Below are positions 1 through 11,099 of a stretch of DNA of 64,000 nt, in pieces. Numbering within the stretch: the stretch's first letter is position 1; each line of letters begins with the position of its first letter. Both the position numbers and the translations under genes were made by a program. Below the pieces are notes generated by a model, which did not search any database, was not told where the DNA came from, and saw only the letters and a program-made list of their open reading frames with translations. Source of the DNA: Chamaecrista fasciculata (taxonomy: Eukaryota > Streptophyta > Magnoliopsida > Fabales > Fabaceae); contig QANZ01003777.1 of the NCBI GenBank assembly GCA_003254925.1, positions 10,012 to 74,011 of the forward strand. The letters run 5' to 3'.

Positions 1-246
1 CCATCGCTTGACAGCTCATTGACAAAATTGCTATTATCCTGCATACATAACACGTGTAGAGTGTAGCCAATAGAAAATAATATAAAATTTTAACACATTA
101 AAGGTTTACATAGTATATAAAAACATGAATATAAACATACAGCAATAACTTTTTCACTCGATGGTCCACTAGCAGAATTGTTGAAATCCTGCGTGTTAAC
201 GATAAAAATATGTTTGTTAAATAATCACATATTATTATTTATTATT
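1..246 (-). other. Downstream end of the RPA-like locus with two possible mini-exons
   Basis: No long frame is present. Two short stretches on the minus strand follow good CAG acceptors: one below about 195 reads DFNNSASGPSS, and one below about 42 reads DNSNFVNELSS. They resemble each other and could be duplicated small 3' exons or untranslated sequence. The region is otherwise AT-rich. Confidence 0.3.
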
Positions 247-1825
247 TTATGAATATAATTTATTTATCGAGTTGGAGGGTGCAAGTCTTGCAATGATTGT
301 TTTGTCATCAGTCATGCGCTGAATGGTGAACGATGGGTCCATTGTACGTGTAAAGGCTTTAACTTGTACCTTGAAAACGAATCGTTTGCCAAGAAATTTG
401 TCAAACTTCTCAGCAACGTTCGTAGCATCCACCTCAGACTGTGCAAAATAAAACGTCATTATACACTTTCCAATATTGGCATTAATTAATGTGAAAATGG
501 ATAAAATAGAAAAATACCAGAGATGCCTTTTGATGAAGCTCATTGGCCGAAACACCCAAGAATTTAGCGCACTCACGGTCAAACAAAATAATAAAAGCAG
601 AAGTGGACTCGTCAATAACCAATATTTGAACCTTATATCTATATCACAATATATAAAGATCAATGATTGATACAACAGTATCACCAAAACCACCATCATC
701 ATGAGCAGGTGCAAGAGGATTAGGAGACAATAATATTCTGCTCTCAGAACCACCTATTTGCTCAGACAAGAAAGTGGCAAAAAATTCTTCAAAAGTCGGA
801 TGGGGGTCATTAATTATCACACGAGTAGAATACATTGAATTGGTGATTAAATTTTTTCCATTGAAACTGTTTATACGACAAAATTGAATAGCAATCACAA
901 TTGGTCCCTCCTTATAGCCGTTCATGAAATTTTGAACTTGTTCAGCATATTTGTCCCAAAGTGTCACGGATACGCGGTTTTGACTGCAAAAAAAAGAACA
1001 TCAATTAAAATAATGGCGAAATGTACTTAATTTAAGTAGAATTCAAACACAATGTAATTATAAACATACGCATTATCCTCAATATCGAACAGAATACGCT
1101 TCTGGATCCTTTCATTATCTTGATGTTCAGTCATAGCAGATATGTTACATATCTTTCCGATGACATCTGCATGTGGAAAAATAATATAGGGTCATAAATA
1201 TATATATACCATAAAGAATAGACGATAAATTCAAAATAATTTTTTTTTCTATAATTTTTTAATTTAATTTCGTTGTAATTTAAACTCATCAAATAAAAGC
1301 ATATGATCCACATGTGGCTTATTGATATGTGTTAGAGGAACGATCGCGAGGCCATACCGACAAATTGTGCGATCATCCTCGCACTTAGTTGCTATTGTAC
1401 TCCATTGAAATAAAATTTTATAGTCATGATTGGTGGACTTGAATTTTCCACGTTTTTGACCAACAGAATACTGTGAGATAATATAAACATCACCCTCGCG
1501 CAACGTATTCTTGTGGTTCTTAATAATCCCATTGCCCTTTATAGAGGTCCCAATCTTTGCGTTCTACAAATCAACAAAAAAATATTATTCAAAAAATTCG
1601 TTAATACAACCAACGATAATCATGACATGTTTAATATGATCCTTAAGAATGAATTACCTGATTATCACACAAGATCAATTCTAAGTTCCATTCTACATCT
1701 TTCGGAGCATCTTTGTCGTAAGGCGGAAGACTCCACAAATGAATTATCCTAGCCTTGATTGTCTTGCTCTTACGTGTAGGGCCTAGTGGACCAATGTTTC
1801 CAATTGACTCAAATTGCTTCGCCAT
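247..1825 (-). CDS. Replication protein A 70-kDa-like OB-fold protein (multi-exon, possibly a pseudogene)
   Basis: Exons recognisable on the minus strand are 1658-1825, about 1264-1563, 1070-1166, about 644-983 and 247-438. Most sit between GT/AG sites (donor after the CAG at 1658, acceptors before 1563, 1166, 983 and 438). Together they read like plant RPA1/replication-factor-A-like proteins: an N-terminal OB fold (exons 1-2), then a second OB fold holding VIGKICNI and VTLWDKYAEQV, then a C-terminal piece rich in FVFKVQVKAF-type strands. RPA1 proteins bind single-stranded DNA in the nucleus during replication and repair; plants carry many short relatives, some linked to Helitrons. The zinc-finger OB fold (DBD-C) of full-length RPA1 is not visible, so this is a short form. 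The exon 2-exon 3 junction has no GT donor in the needed phase, which suggests damage or an unusual splice. The start is the ATG at 1825. Confidence 0.62.
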
Positions 1826-3349
1826 CTTTCAACTTTCACGACTATATTATAGCAATGGTTGATCCAAACTCAATTCGTACAGTCCCTAACTCTCTGGCCA
1901 ATATATAGAATTAGGTTGGAGTCTGACAATTTTTGTAAATTGGTGATACTCAACTAATTGATTACAAATTATAATTAGTAATCCAATAGATTCTACACTC
2001 ATTTAATTGATTATATAGAGATACCATATAATCAAATTAATTGCAATTTCAAATTTGTCAATTGTAGTTAGGAAAATATAGAAATTATTACATAAACAAA
2101 TTACAAATTACTTTAAAAATTAATTTTATATTTATTATAATTTTATGAAGTAACATGCATTGCTTGTTAATTACGTGAATTTATAAAATACTGCCTAAAA
2201 TAACCCCTTAACCCTAGCTATGGTAATTAATCGATAATATTCAACCCCAAAAATCATGATTGTGATTTCCAATCATGCTTGTAGAATTACTATAATTGGA
2301 ATCAATTAACAATTTTGTGAATCAAACTATTACAATCACGCACAATTATTTTTTATTTTAAGTTAATTTTACAATTTCCACATGGCAATACGTATACAAT
2401 TTTAAGCTAAATTCCATATGGCATGCAATTAGTGATATCAAATATGCCATATAGGAGCCAAGTCATGGACACGCATTAGCCATTTTAGATTAGTCGGTGG
2501 GCCCCATGCCATGTAGGAGCCATGTGGCATGATTTGAGGCTTGCTTCTCCTTATTATAGAATAGAGAATAGAGAATAGATAGAGAATAGATGATGGAAAC
2601 GATGTTTATTAATTGCTATCATATAAAAATAAAAGACAATTTTTTAGAACAAAATATATGTATGTTATTGAATAGTAAATTATAAACTTTGTAACTTAAA
2701 TTACATGTTAAAGTTTTAAATTGTTGTAACAATTATTTCATCAAAAAAAAAAAACTATTTTATCAGAATTTAAATTGTTGTTTTAAAAAACTAATGACAT
2801 CATTTGACTTGGTTATTAGAATTTCATATAAATTATGCTATGTTGAACTTTTAAAACTTTTTTCACATATTCTATTTTTATTAAAAGAATATGATAATAA
2901 ACAAAGAAAAATTACATTTAAGTTTGATCTTATCAAGTCAAAATTTCTTCCCGAAAATAAAGTGTGGAAAATAGGAATATGCTTTCACCGACCTTATCAA
3001 TCAATGTCCTATAAGGCAATGACATTAAAATGAATTCCCTTCTAGCCTTTATGTTCTCTAGTCCTTTTCTTTATCTTATCACTTATGACATTAAATTAAT
3101 TTATCTAGTTTTATTAGTTAATCCTTTCAATTGGTTGAGTTTGGGACAGAAAAATTAGTAAAAATACTAACAAAAGATAATTGTGAATCTTATATTAAAA
3201 AATAGAAGTTAAAGAAGAAAATAATGGTTTTTTTTTAATCTTTTTGTCTTTTCTTTGTTAGGAATAAAATATTTGACATTAAGACAATTTGAAGTAAATG
3301 TCAACATCCAAATAAAAAAAAAAGATAAATTAAAAGTATTCTTGTTACT
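1826..3349. other. AT-rich intergenic region, no gene
   Basis: This lies upstream of the RPA-like gene and is strongly AT-rich on both strands. Short frames (for example about 2794-3033) have no recognisable protein signature. A short run of AGAATAG-like repeats sits near 2555-2590. Nothing else can be supported. Confidence 0.6.
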
Positions 3350-3358
3350 TTTAAAATA

Positions 3359-4202
3359 GGGTAAAATGCACCTTGGTACCTTGTGGTTAGAACCGAATTC
3401 ATTTTAGTACCATGAAAGACAAAATTTAACACTTTGGTACCCTGAGGTTTGCGTCGTTAGCACTTTGGTACCTTGTGGTTACTTTCTATCAAGATTTAAT
3501 GGAAAATTGTTAGCCCTTTTTTCAAAAATTACAAAAGTCCCCAAATAGTTTCAAAATTTTCAAAAACGTCCCTAGATAATAATATTTGAGGACTAAATTG
3601 AAAATTATAACAAAATTTTGGGGTCAAAATGTAATTATGAAAAATATTGGAAAAAGAATAAAATTACAGATTAGTCCTAAATCTGGAAAATAAAATGCAG
3701 TTTAGTCCTAAAACTGTATGATTCGATGGTGAGAAGATAAACTTGACAATATGTGATTAATTAATGACTTGGTTGAGAGAAGTTATATGAGAAAGGGAAT
3801 ATTTTAATTCATCAAAACTCTAACGATCTTTCTGCAATTTCTTTTTTAATAACTCTCTAGTTCTTGAAATGAAATTGTTGAAAACTCTATCAATTCTTTT
3901 AGTTTGTTATGTTTTGATTCGTTTTATCAAAGGGAGAGGACCTAAACGCACAAAAGTAATCTTGTTGAAGAGTGAAATATGATTTAAGCAGCAATAAAAA
4001 CTAACAGATACGATGTAGTAGAAATCGACAGCTAAGATTGAGCCAAGTCAACACCTTTTGTTAAATCTTGACGGAAAATAACCACAGGGTACCAAAGTGC
4101 TAACGGCACAAACCTCAGGGGTACCAAAGTGTCAAATTTTGTCTTTCAGGGTACCAAAGTGAATTCGGTCTTAACCTCAGGGTACCAAAGTGCACTTTTC
4201 CC
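3359..4202. mobile_element. Non-autonomous Mutator-like element (GGTACC-repeat family, copy 1)
   Basis: The element starts GGGTAAAATGCACC and ends with the inverted counterpart GTGCACTTTTCCC. The flanks carry an identical 9-bp direct repeat TTTAAAATA at 3350-3358 and 4203-4211, the duplication size typical of Mutator-like transposons. Both ends contain several repeats of CACTTTGGTACC, in opposite orientation at the two ends. The 844-bp interior has no transposase. Two further members of the same family lie at 30751-33705 and 41737-42166. Confidence 0.9.
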
Positions 4203-4556
4203 TTTAAAATATGAGTTCACTTTTAGTAATACTTTTAAAAATTTTTTGAGTCAATTGTATTTTCAATGTTTTATATTTAAGTCAATTGTACCCCTAAATT
4301 TAGGAATATAATTGACATAAGAAAAAAAATTGCCGGTACAATTAATCTAAATACAACTAAAATCGATCCTATACTTTAAAGATATAAGAATACTTTTGTC
4401 AAAAAAATAAAAAATTATGAAAGAAACTATTCTCTTCCATTCTCAACTTAAATTTATCTTCATGTTCTAACTATGTAGAAAAGCAATATAATTAATAATG
4501 TTAACTTTTTTCGGTTTGTGCTATCATTTGGTAACTTTTTGGATATATATATATAT
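4203..4556. other. Short AT-rich spacer
   Basis: The spacer lies between the MULE and the LTR retrotransposon. It ends in an (AT)n run at about 4543-4556, into which the retrotransposon appears to have inserted. I see no gene. Confidence 0.6.
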
Positions 4557-5161
4557 GGATGAACTAGGTTCTGGCCGGGGGTCATTACCTGGTTCAGATA
4601 AGGTAACTCTGGGTTCAAGGTTACCTGCAAGATAATAAACGCACAGAGTGGCCCTGCGATTCACCTCTGATGCTTAAGTTAGTGAGGGTTATGAGCTCGA
4701 TAATCTCAATTGACTGAGTAGAGAGCGTACCTTTTTCCAGTGTGAAAGGTTAACCTTTTATACTGGCTGAGGATGACAAGGCGTGATCTTGCCATAAATG
4801 CCTGGATGCTTGATTGTGATCCTGGCTGATCTGATTGTGATCCTTGGCTCCCACGTAATTTCCTTTTCTGTGAAAGGTGCCTTGATGGCTAAGGCGTTAT
4901 TAAGGGAAAGGATCTTTGAGTGATTTGCCTTGATTGACATCGGATCTTGATCGATCCTTAATTGGCTCTTGATTGATTCAGGGAATGTTTCCTTATTTGT
5001 TGGTGCGTGGGCGCCCACACCCTTCGTGATTGTGGGCGTCCACATCTGATGGCGAGATACAGGGTGTTCATGCTTATGTGATCCATCTGGTGGGTTTGTA
5101 GCCTGCTGGATCAGGGGAATACGTTGCCATTTTGGCCTCCTAATTATTGGGCCTATCATCA
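4557..5161 (-). repeat. 3' LTR of the Tat-lineage element
   Basis: It aligns without visible indels to 14514-15118. Read on the minus strand, it begins TGATGATAGG and ends at GTTCATCC; the last base of the expected ...CA terminus is altered here but intact in the other LTR. Long open frames on the minus strand inside both LTRs are shared repeat sequence and not genes. Confidence 0.92.
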
Positions 5162-5827
5162 CTAGTCCCAACAAAAGAAGTGAAGCTCTGTCCCCATCAG
5201 TGGAGTCCCCCTCGAGGGCGTTCTCGACACTGACTGTAGCCTTACTTGCGCTGTTGGCGTTGACGCCTCGAGTTTTGTCTCGGAGATTCTGGATGGTGGT
5301 GACCCAACTTGATGTGGCATTCACGGATCTGGTGCCACCAACCCTTGTCTTTCCAGTTTCCTTGCTGACATTTTGCGTCACTTCACTTTTTGCATGTCAG
5401 CACGTCGTGGCCACGTGGCAGCTTCTGATTGGCTCTTACTCCGCAATGATGGCCAAAACGGAGATCGAGGGTGGCGCAATAAATGCAGCTTTTCGATTTT
5501 CGTAACCTGCTTTCAAAACTGCCATTTTTTCCCTCTTTCTCCCTCATTCGCCTTTTCAAACTTTCAAGCTTTCTCTCTCTTTTTTGTTTTTCTCTGAAGT
5601 CTTCGCCGGAACTGAGCATTTCGCGACGCTCCGTTCAGCACTATTGTCGTTCTTTCTGCTCCGATTACCGTGACCGGTGTCTTCCGGTGAGCATTATGAT
5701 ACTTTCCTTGATTATTTTTCTGTATTGCATGCTTTTGTAGTTGAGTTTTACTCACTCTGTTCATCGCAGTGTTCATCAGTGCTCTACAGTTTTTCCTGCG
5801 AGGATCCTGCTTTGATTCACCAGTATC

Positions 5828-8463
5828 ATGGACTTTGACGAATGTAAGTTTTCTAATCCTTCTCCTTCGTCTTCTTCATCTTCTTCTTCATTTGAGTTTT
5901 GGTCTGAGTTTGGTGATCAACCGCAACCGCTGAAGATCATTTTTCCAAACGACCCCTTTTTCCCTGAGGGTGTTTCCCCCTTTTTGCTGGTGAATGGAGC
6001 AAAGTCCTACATCAATTGGGTTATAACTGTCGTGTTTCCTCAGCTGCTGGAAACAGTGCGAGAACGCCTAGCACATCAGCGCCCAATACCTCTGTGCCCG
6101 AGTCGTTAGCGCCTGCTAGGTTCGCGTCTCCCATGGATAGGAGAGATGGTGATGTGGGGGCGTCCTCGTCCCATGTTCCAGGAGAGCTTGAAGGGATGCC
6201 TGCTGTCTTGTCCTCGTCCACGTCGACGGAGATTCGCGAGATGTTATCTCCTGTTGTGGAGTCGGCGTCCATGGATGAGGAGTTGTCTGCACCCGAGGAA
6301 GCGGGTGGCGCTGATGTTCCTGTTTGGGCGTCCATAGGGGACGACAATCCTCAGCAAACGATTTATGGCGAGGAAGTCGATTTCCAAGCTCACCCTGAGT
6401 GGTTCCTCTGCCAACGTTCCTTGGGTCAAGGAGGAGACAACGCCATGTGGTCCCGATAGGACTGAAGTTATGAGGAATGCGCGTCCCATAGTTGATTGGC
6501 GCCGTCAGAGGCCCAACGAAAAAGTGTAGAAGGCGTTCTTTGATCTGACTAACGAGCTGGTAAAGGAGTACTACATCTGGAACTTTGGTGTGGACGTACT
6601 CAAGGGGCTCAACCGAAAGTTGATGGCGTCCTCGTCGCGTCGTCAGTCGTCAGTCGTCAGGGTGCGAGATTTCCACCTTGAGCCATCTAGCGTCACCGCC
6701 GAACCTGCTCTATACCGATGGAAGAGGTTTCCTAATCTGTGAGCACGCCCTCGGGGGTTGTGATATAGAAATGCCCTTCAACCCTGCGGTCATGGATCTC
6801 CTTGCCATTATGAACATTTATCCCATTCAAGTTAGCGCAAATGGATGGCGCATCCTGCTGAGCTTTGTTGCCAAATGCAAGAGGGATGGCGTTGTGGCAA
6901 CGACTTGATTGTTCTTATATTTCTTTTATCCTTGCTGGGTGGATAATTGTTTCATCTCCTACTATAGATGTCCGGGGCGCCCAAAGATTTTGGAGCATGT
7001 TGTTAGTAACCCCAAGGAATGGCAGTATAAGTTTGTTTTCATCAAGGAGTCGGGATTCGACCGGCCTTTTTGGGTTCGCGCGTCAGATGAGCGCACCATG
7101 TTTCCCTTATCATGGAGGAGACCTCGACTCGGGCCCTTCGAATGTAATTGGAGGGACCTAACCGTCGATGAGCGCTTGGTGGCGCTGCGGTTGATTACCA
7201 CTAACCTTTTTGATCCTAAGCATTGTATGTGTCTCTTTTCATTTTTGCACGATATTTCATTTCATGGTGATAGTTTCTAAACTTTGCTTTGTTTACGTTT
7301 CAATGGTTGAGGCTTCCTTGGCCGATGTTATCGGGACCAAGCGTCCTCGTGGGGACAAGGGGAAAGAGAAGGTGGTGGCGTCCTCGAAGAAGAAGCATGT
7401 CCCTGTTCCCAGGAAGCCTGGGAACCTTACGATCCGTGAGCCTACTGAGGCTCCAAGCCCTCCTGCCAATCCTGTCAGTAAGGAAAAAGAAACTGCTGCT
7501 CTGGCGTCTAAGACCGGAAAGGCGTCGTCGCGCAAGCGTGCGCACCCTGATAGCGAGGTTCCTCTAATCCCAGGTGCTCCAGAAGCCGGCGATTTTAACG
7601 CCTTAGAGATTCTTTCCAACTGCCTTTCAGAGGTAGCGGCGGTGAAGAGAGACGACCTGGCTAGGGCGTCCACGGAAAATACCCGAGATCCCGCCGAGGA
7701 GACCGCTCAATTTTTGCTAGCTGCTGGATTGCGGGTTCTAGCCAATAGCGTCTCTAGAAAAGACCTCATTTCCGAGAGGGATGACGCTAGAGAGGACGCC
7801 AAGAAGTGGCGCAGTGCAGCAGATGGTTTGGCCAATGAGCTGGAGCTGGCGCAAGCGTCCGCAGTCTCTCTCTAAACTGGGTTTGATCTACGGGATAAGC
7901 AGATGGAGGAGACTGCTGGTGTTCTTAGCGCGCTAAATGAGAAAGTGGCCGGTCTGGAAGCCGAAGTTAAAAATCGCAAGGACGCCTACACGACCCTTAA
8001 GGAGTTAGCCTTGAGGCACATCAAGTGCAGGGGTTCTCGCTACAATTATATAGGCTTCAAGAACGCCATCCAGCAGCTGAAGTTGCGCAATCCCAAATTG
8101 GATATTTCAGGGATATGCCCCAACAAGATAGTCGAGGGCAGGCTCATCCAGGACCCAATAGACTCTGATCCTGCAGTGAAGATCTCTCGAATGCTTGAGA
8201 ATTATGCACTTGATGGGTACGAATCCGAGGGCGATGACGATTTCCCGTGGTTTCCTAACTGCGTTGTTCCTCTTCCAGGTGAAGAAGGAGAAGCAGCTGA
8301 GGGCGCCATGATTCTTGAAACGGAGGGCGTTCATGCCCATGACACTGAGGAGGGGAATCATTCAGACGATGTCGTCGAGGATGATAACGTCGTAGATGAT
8401 GACGCCCTTGCTGAGGAAGCCCCCCGTGATGGAGTTTCTGAGGATGCCCCTGCTTATGCTTAG
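5828..8463 (+). pseudogene. Antisense ORF (aORF) of the Tat element, gypsy-type putative transposase-like domain
   Basis: This is plus-strand coding-like sequence, opposite to gag-pol, between the integrase end and the 3' LTR. Pieces at 5828-6050, about 6045-6459, 6678-6890, about 6966-7228, 7303-7875 and 7903-8463 read in one direction. The middle pieces (residues such as VMDLLAIMNIYPIQ and ANGWRILLSF) match the plant 'putative gypsy type transposon' domain. The later pieces are charged and coiled-coil-like and end in a very acidic tail. Some gaps look like introns: AG acceptors occur near 6967, and GTATGT follows 7226. A TAA at 7873, 30 bp before the next ATG, and a TAG near 6527 break the frame. 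Known Tat elements carry such an aORF, but its role is unknown. I infer a degraded, originally spliced accessory gene. Confidence 0.72.
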
Positions 8464-8890
8464 GCCTGCGTGCCTATGTTTGTTTTGCTTATGGGCTTGC
8501 GTGCCCTTTTTAATTTTTGTGGATTTGTTGTGGCTTTCATGCCACATTTGAATTTGATGGTGTGGCCTTCGTGCCACTTTTGAATATTTGGGCGGTGTCG
8601 CCCATAAATTTATGCCTTAGCTTAGCTATGTTTGCTCTCCGCGCTTTTGTTCCTCGCTTTGCTTGTTATGTTTGACTCGCGTTTTCCATGCTTTGATTTG
8701 ATTATCGTATTATTTGCATGTTCAAGTGCTGCCTCGCGATGGGCACGCTTCGAGCGTTTGCGTATCATACGCTAAGTTTTTGACTAGTCATCCAAGGGAG
8801 GGACGGTCTGCATGGTTGGTGAGTGCCCTACTCACAAGGCTCCTTCGAGGTCCTGGGTTTGATTTTGGAGTCATGGTATTTCTTAATCAT
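8464..8890. other. Spacer between aORF stop and integrase end
   Basis: This is the zone where sense pol and the antisense ORF end tail to tail. The plus strand carries repeated phrases such as GCGTGCC and CGTGCCAC. No frame with a recognisable product is present. Confidence 0.5.
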
Positions 8891-9860
8891 TTAGTTGTAG
8901 GCAGCTTGCCTAATGGCCGCAACTTCTCTTCTTTCTTCCATGCTATCTAGCTCTTCAAGTCTGGAGTTGGCATCATTGGTACTCGGATAGTTGATTATCC
9001 TATCGGTTGGGACGTTCACTTCAGCAGGTATCACTAATTCATGCCCATATGCCAAAGCGAAGGGTGTTTCCTTCGTGGTTGTTTGTTCTGTGGTCCTGTA
9101 TGACCATAATACTGAGGGGAGTTCATCAACCCATCTTCCCTTAGCTGACTCCAGTCTCCTTTTGATTCCTTGTATGATGATCCTGTTAGCCAATTCAACT
9201 TGGCCATTTGTGGCAGGATGTTCTACCGAGGTGGTCTTGTGATGGATTTTCCAGACCTTACAGAAGTCTTGAAATTTCTTGCTCGTGAACTGAGCGCCAT
9301 TGTCAGATATCCATGTGTTTGGGACACCAAACCTGGTGATGATGTTCTGCCATACAAACTTTTTCATGGCTTCCGTGGTTATGGACGCCACGGCTTCCGC
9401 TTCTACCCATTTCGTGAAGTAGTCCACGACGACAATGAGGAATTTCCTCTGGTAAGTGGCCATTGGGAACGGCCTTGCAATGTCGATCCCCCAAAGATCA
9501 AAAGGCCATGGTGGAAGTGATGGCGTTCAGGGGAGCTGCGTGTGAGTGGATCATGTTGGCGTATTTTTGGCATTTCTCGCACGAGCGGACAACGTTCTTA
9601 GCATCTTGCTGAAGTGTGGGCCAGAAGTAGCCTGCTCTTTGGATTTTCTTTCGCATTGCCATCGGGCCTTGGTGGCTTGCACATAGTCCTTCGTGGACTT
9701 TGGTTAACACTCTGTTGATCTCGTCTCCTGCTATGCACTTGGCTCCAGGATGACTGAAGTTTTTCCTGTATAAGGTGCATTGTCTAATGAAGTACCTGTC
9801 AGATCTCCTTGTGACCTTTCTGGCTTCGTTCTTGTCTGAAGGTAGGGCGCTTGTGGCCAA
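8891..9860 (-). pseudogene. Integrase region of the Tat element
   Basis: Two minus-strand frames, 9498-9860 and 8891-9463, are separated by a frameshift. The first carries the zinc-binding His-His-Cys-Cys module (HEGLCASHQG, then CEKCQKY). The second carries the catalytic core with D (VVDYFTKW), D (ISDNGAQF) and E (NGQVELANR). The three catalytic acids are present, but the broken frame prevents a single product. It lies downstream of the second RNase H, as expected for Ty3/gypsy pol. Confidence 0.88.
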
Positions 9861-9881
9861 ATATTTGAATATTGGCGTTCT

Positions 9882-10415
9882 CTAGTCGCCAATTTCTTCC
9901 GCGGGAAGAATATCCTGTTCCAGGATTGACGGCTCCCTTAGAGTTGTTTTGATGATGGAGTCTTTGCCTCCTTTGGTTGGCTTGGACGCCCCTTTGGCGA
10001 GCTCATCTGCTCTGCCATTGTCATTTCGCGAGATATGATGGAAGGTGGCTTCAATTCCAGAGCCTTCAATGATTTTCTTCGCCTTTTCGACGTATTGGAC
10101 CATGATTGGGTCTTTGGTTTCGTACTCTCCGTTCATATGTTGTATCACCAATTGGGAGTCTCTCAAGATTTTTAGCTTTCTAGCACCGATGTTCGCTGCT
10201 AATTTTAGAGCAGCTATCAGGGCCTCGTATTCTGCTTGATTGTTGGTGATTGGGCACTCAATTTCAATTGATTGTTCCACGATGGAGCCATCTGGGGCTC
10301 GCATTACTACTCCTGCACCTCGTTGTGAGTTTGACACGGCCCCGTCAATGTGTACCTTCCACGTCCAATCTTGGGCGTTCTCGGGTCCCGTCATCTCAGC
10401 TACGAAGTCTGCCAA
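9882..10415 (-). pseudogene. Second (additional) RNase H domain of Tat pol
   Basis: The frame contains WKVHIDGAVS, GAGVVMRAP, EYEALIAALKLA and RDSQLVIQHMNGEYE, the pattern of the extra RNase H acquired by Tat elements, distinct from the RNase H next to RT. Upstream coding (GQALADFVAEM) continues from 10400-10807 only after a one-base shift near 10440-10450. In RNase H folds the first Asp of HIDGA, the Glu of EYEAL and the Asp of RDSQL act as metal ligands, and all are present. Pol is broken, so this is part of a pseudogene. Confidence 0.85.
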
Positions 10416-10898
10416 CGCCTGTCCTTTAATGGCCCTTTTGGGCTCGTAGCTATCCCGTACTCTGAGATTTGCACAGACCGAACCGACATTCTTCCGGCGA
10501 TGTCTGATTGTTCTACCATCTGTTTGATGGGTCTGTCTGTTCTTACAATTATCTGATACTGTTGGTTGTAATGTCTCAACTTCCTAGTTGAATGAAATAA
10601 TGAGAATGTAAACTTCTCCAGGCGGTGATACCGCTTTTCTGCTCCTGTAAGAGTTTTACTAGTGAAGTAGATGGGTTTTTGTTCTTCTCCCACTTCTAGC
10701 ACCAAAGCTGAGCTGACTGCGTCATCTGTGGACGCCAAATAGACGTAGATGGGTTTGTCTTTGACTGGGATTACCAGAGTTGGCGGCGACGCCAAATATT
10801 TTTTCAACTTCTGGAAGACTTCCTCGCATTCCTCGGTCCACTCGAATTTTTTGTTCGCTTTTAGCGTTTTGAAAATGGGTAAGCATCTATCAGCAGAC
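10400..10898 (-). pseudogene. Primary RNase H domain of Tat pol
   Basis: The conserved linker after RT (SADRCLPIFKTL, FEWTEECEEVF) starts at 10898, right after the 201-bp intron-like segment. The RNase H frame runs to 10400 with VYLASTDDAVSSALV, KPIYFTSKTLTGAE and YHRLEKFTFSL. A one-base deletion near 10440-10450 shifts the frame before the second RNase H. Confidence 0.85.
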
Positions 10899-11099
10899 CT
10901 GAATGTAAAGAGAACTCGTGATGAGTAATACTCATTTTATTAATGTCGAATTGTGCGTCGTAGGACGGCTTACATAATGACTTTGAAAGTAAATTGCAAG
11001 AAGAATAAAGACAGAATTCTAAAGACACGACATATTTAAGAAAGAAGAAACTTGTAGCTAAAAAGCTTTATTGCTGACAAGGCGCTGGGTGCCTTCAAC
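10899..11099 (-). other. 201-bp GT-AG intron-like insertion in Tat pol
   Basis: On the minus strand, coding sequence stops at CTGTCGAG (11100). The insert begins GTTGAAGG, ends TTTACATTCAG, and coding resumes GTCTGCTGATAG at 10898. Joining the flanks restores the conserved LSRSADR across the RT-RNase H boundary without losing or gaining a base. The insert holds in-frame stops and an AATAAAA, and lacks obvious inverted ends. It is either a true intron or a precise insertion. Confidence 0.7.

Noticed and set aside
247..753. A 168-aa minus-strand frame with hydrophobic N-terminal half
   Set aside because: Only residues after about position 105 (below 438) match RPA-like proteins. The hydrophobic part is intron sequence read through an AG acceptor.
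4758..5381. A 207-aa minus-strand frame over the left LTR, repeated at 14715-15119
   Set aside because: It is present in both LTRs and matches no protein family, so it is repeat sequence that happens to be open.
7293..7673. Minus-strand frames opposite the antisense ORF
   Set aside because: They are shadows of the GC-rich plus-strand coding sequence, with no family signature.
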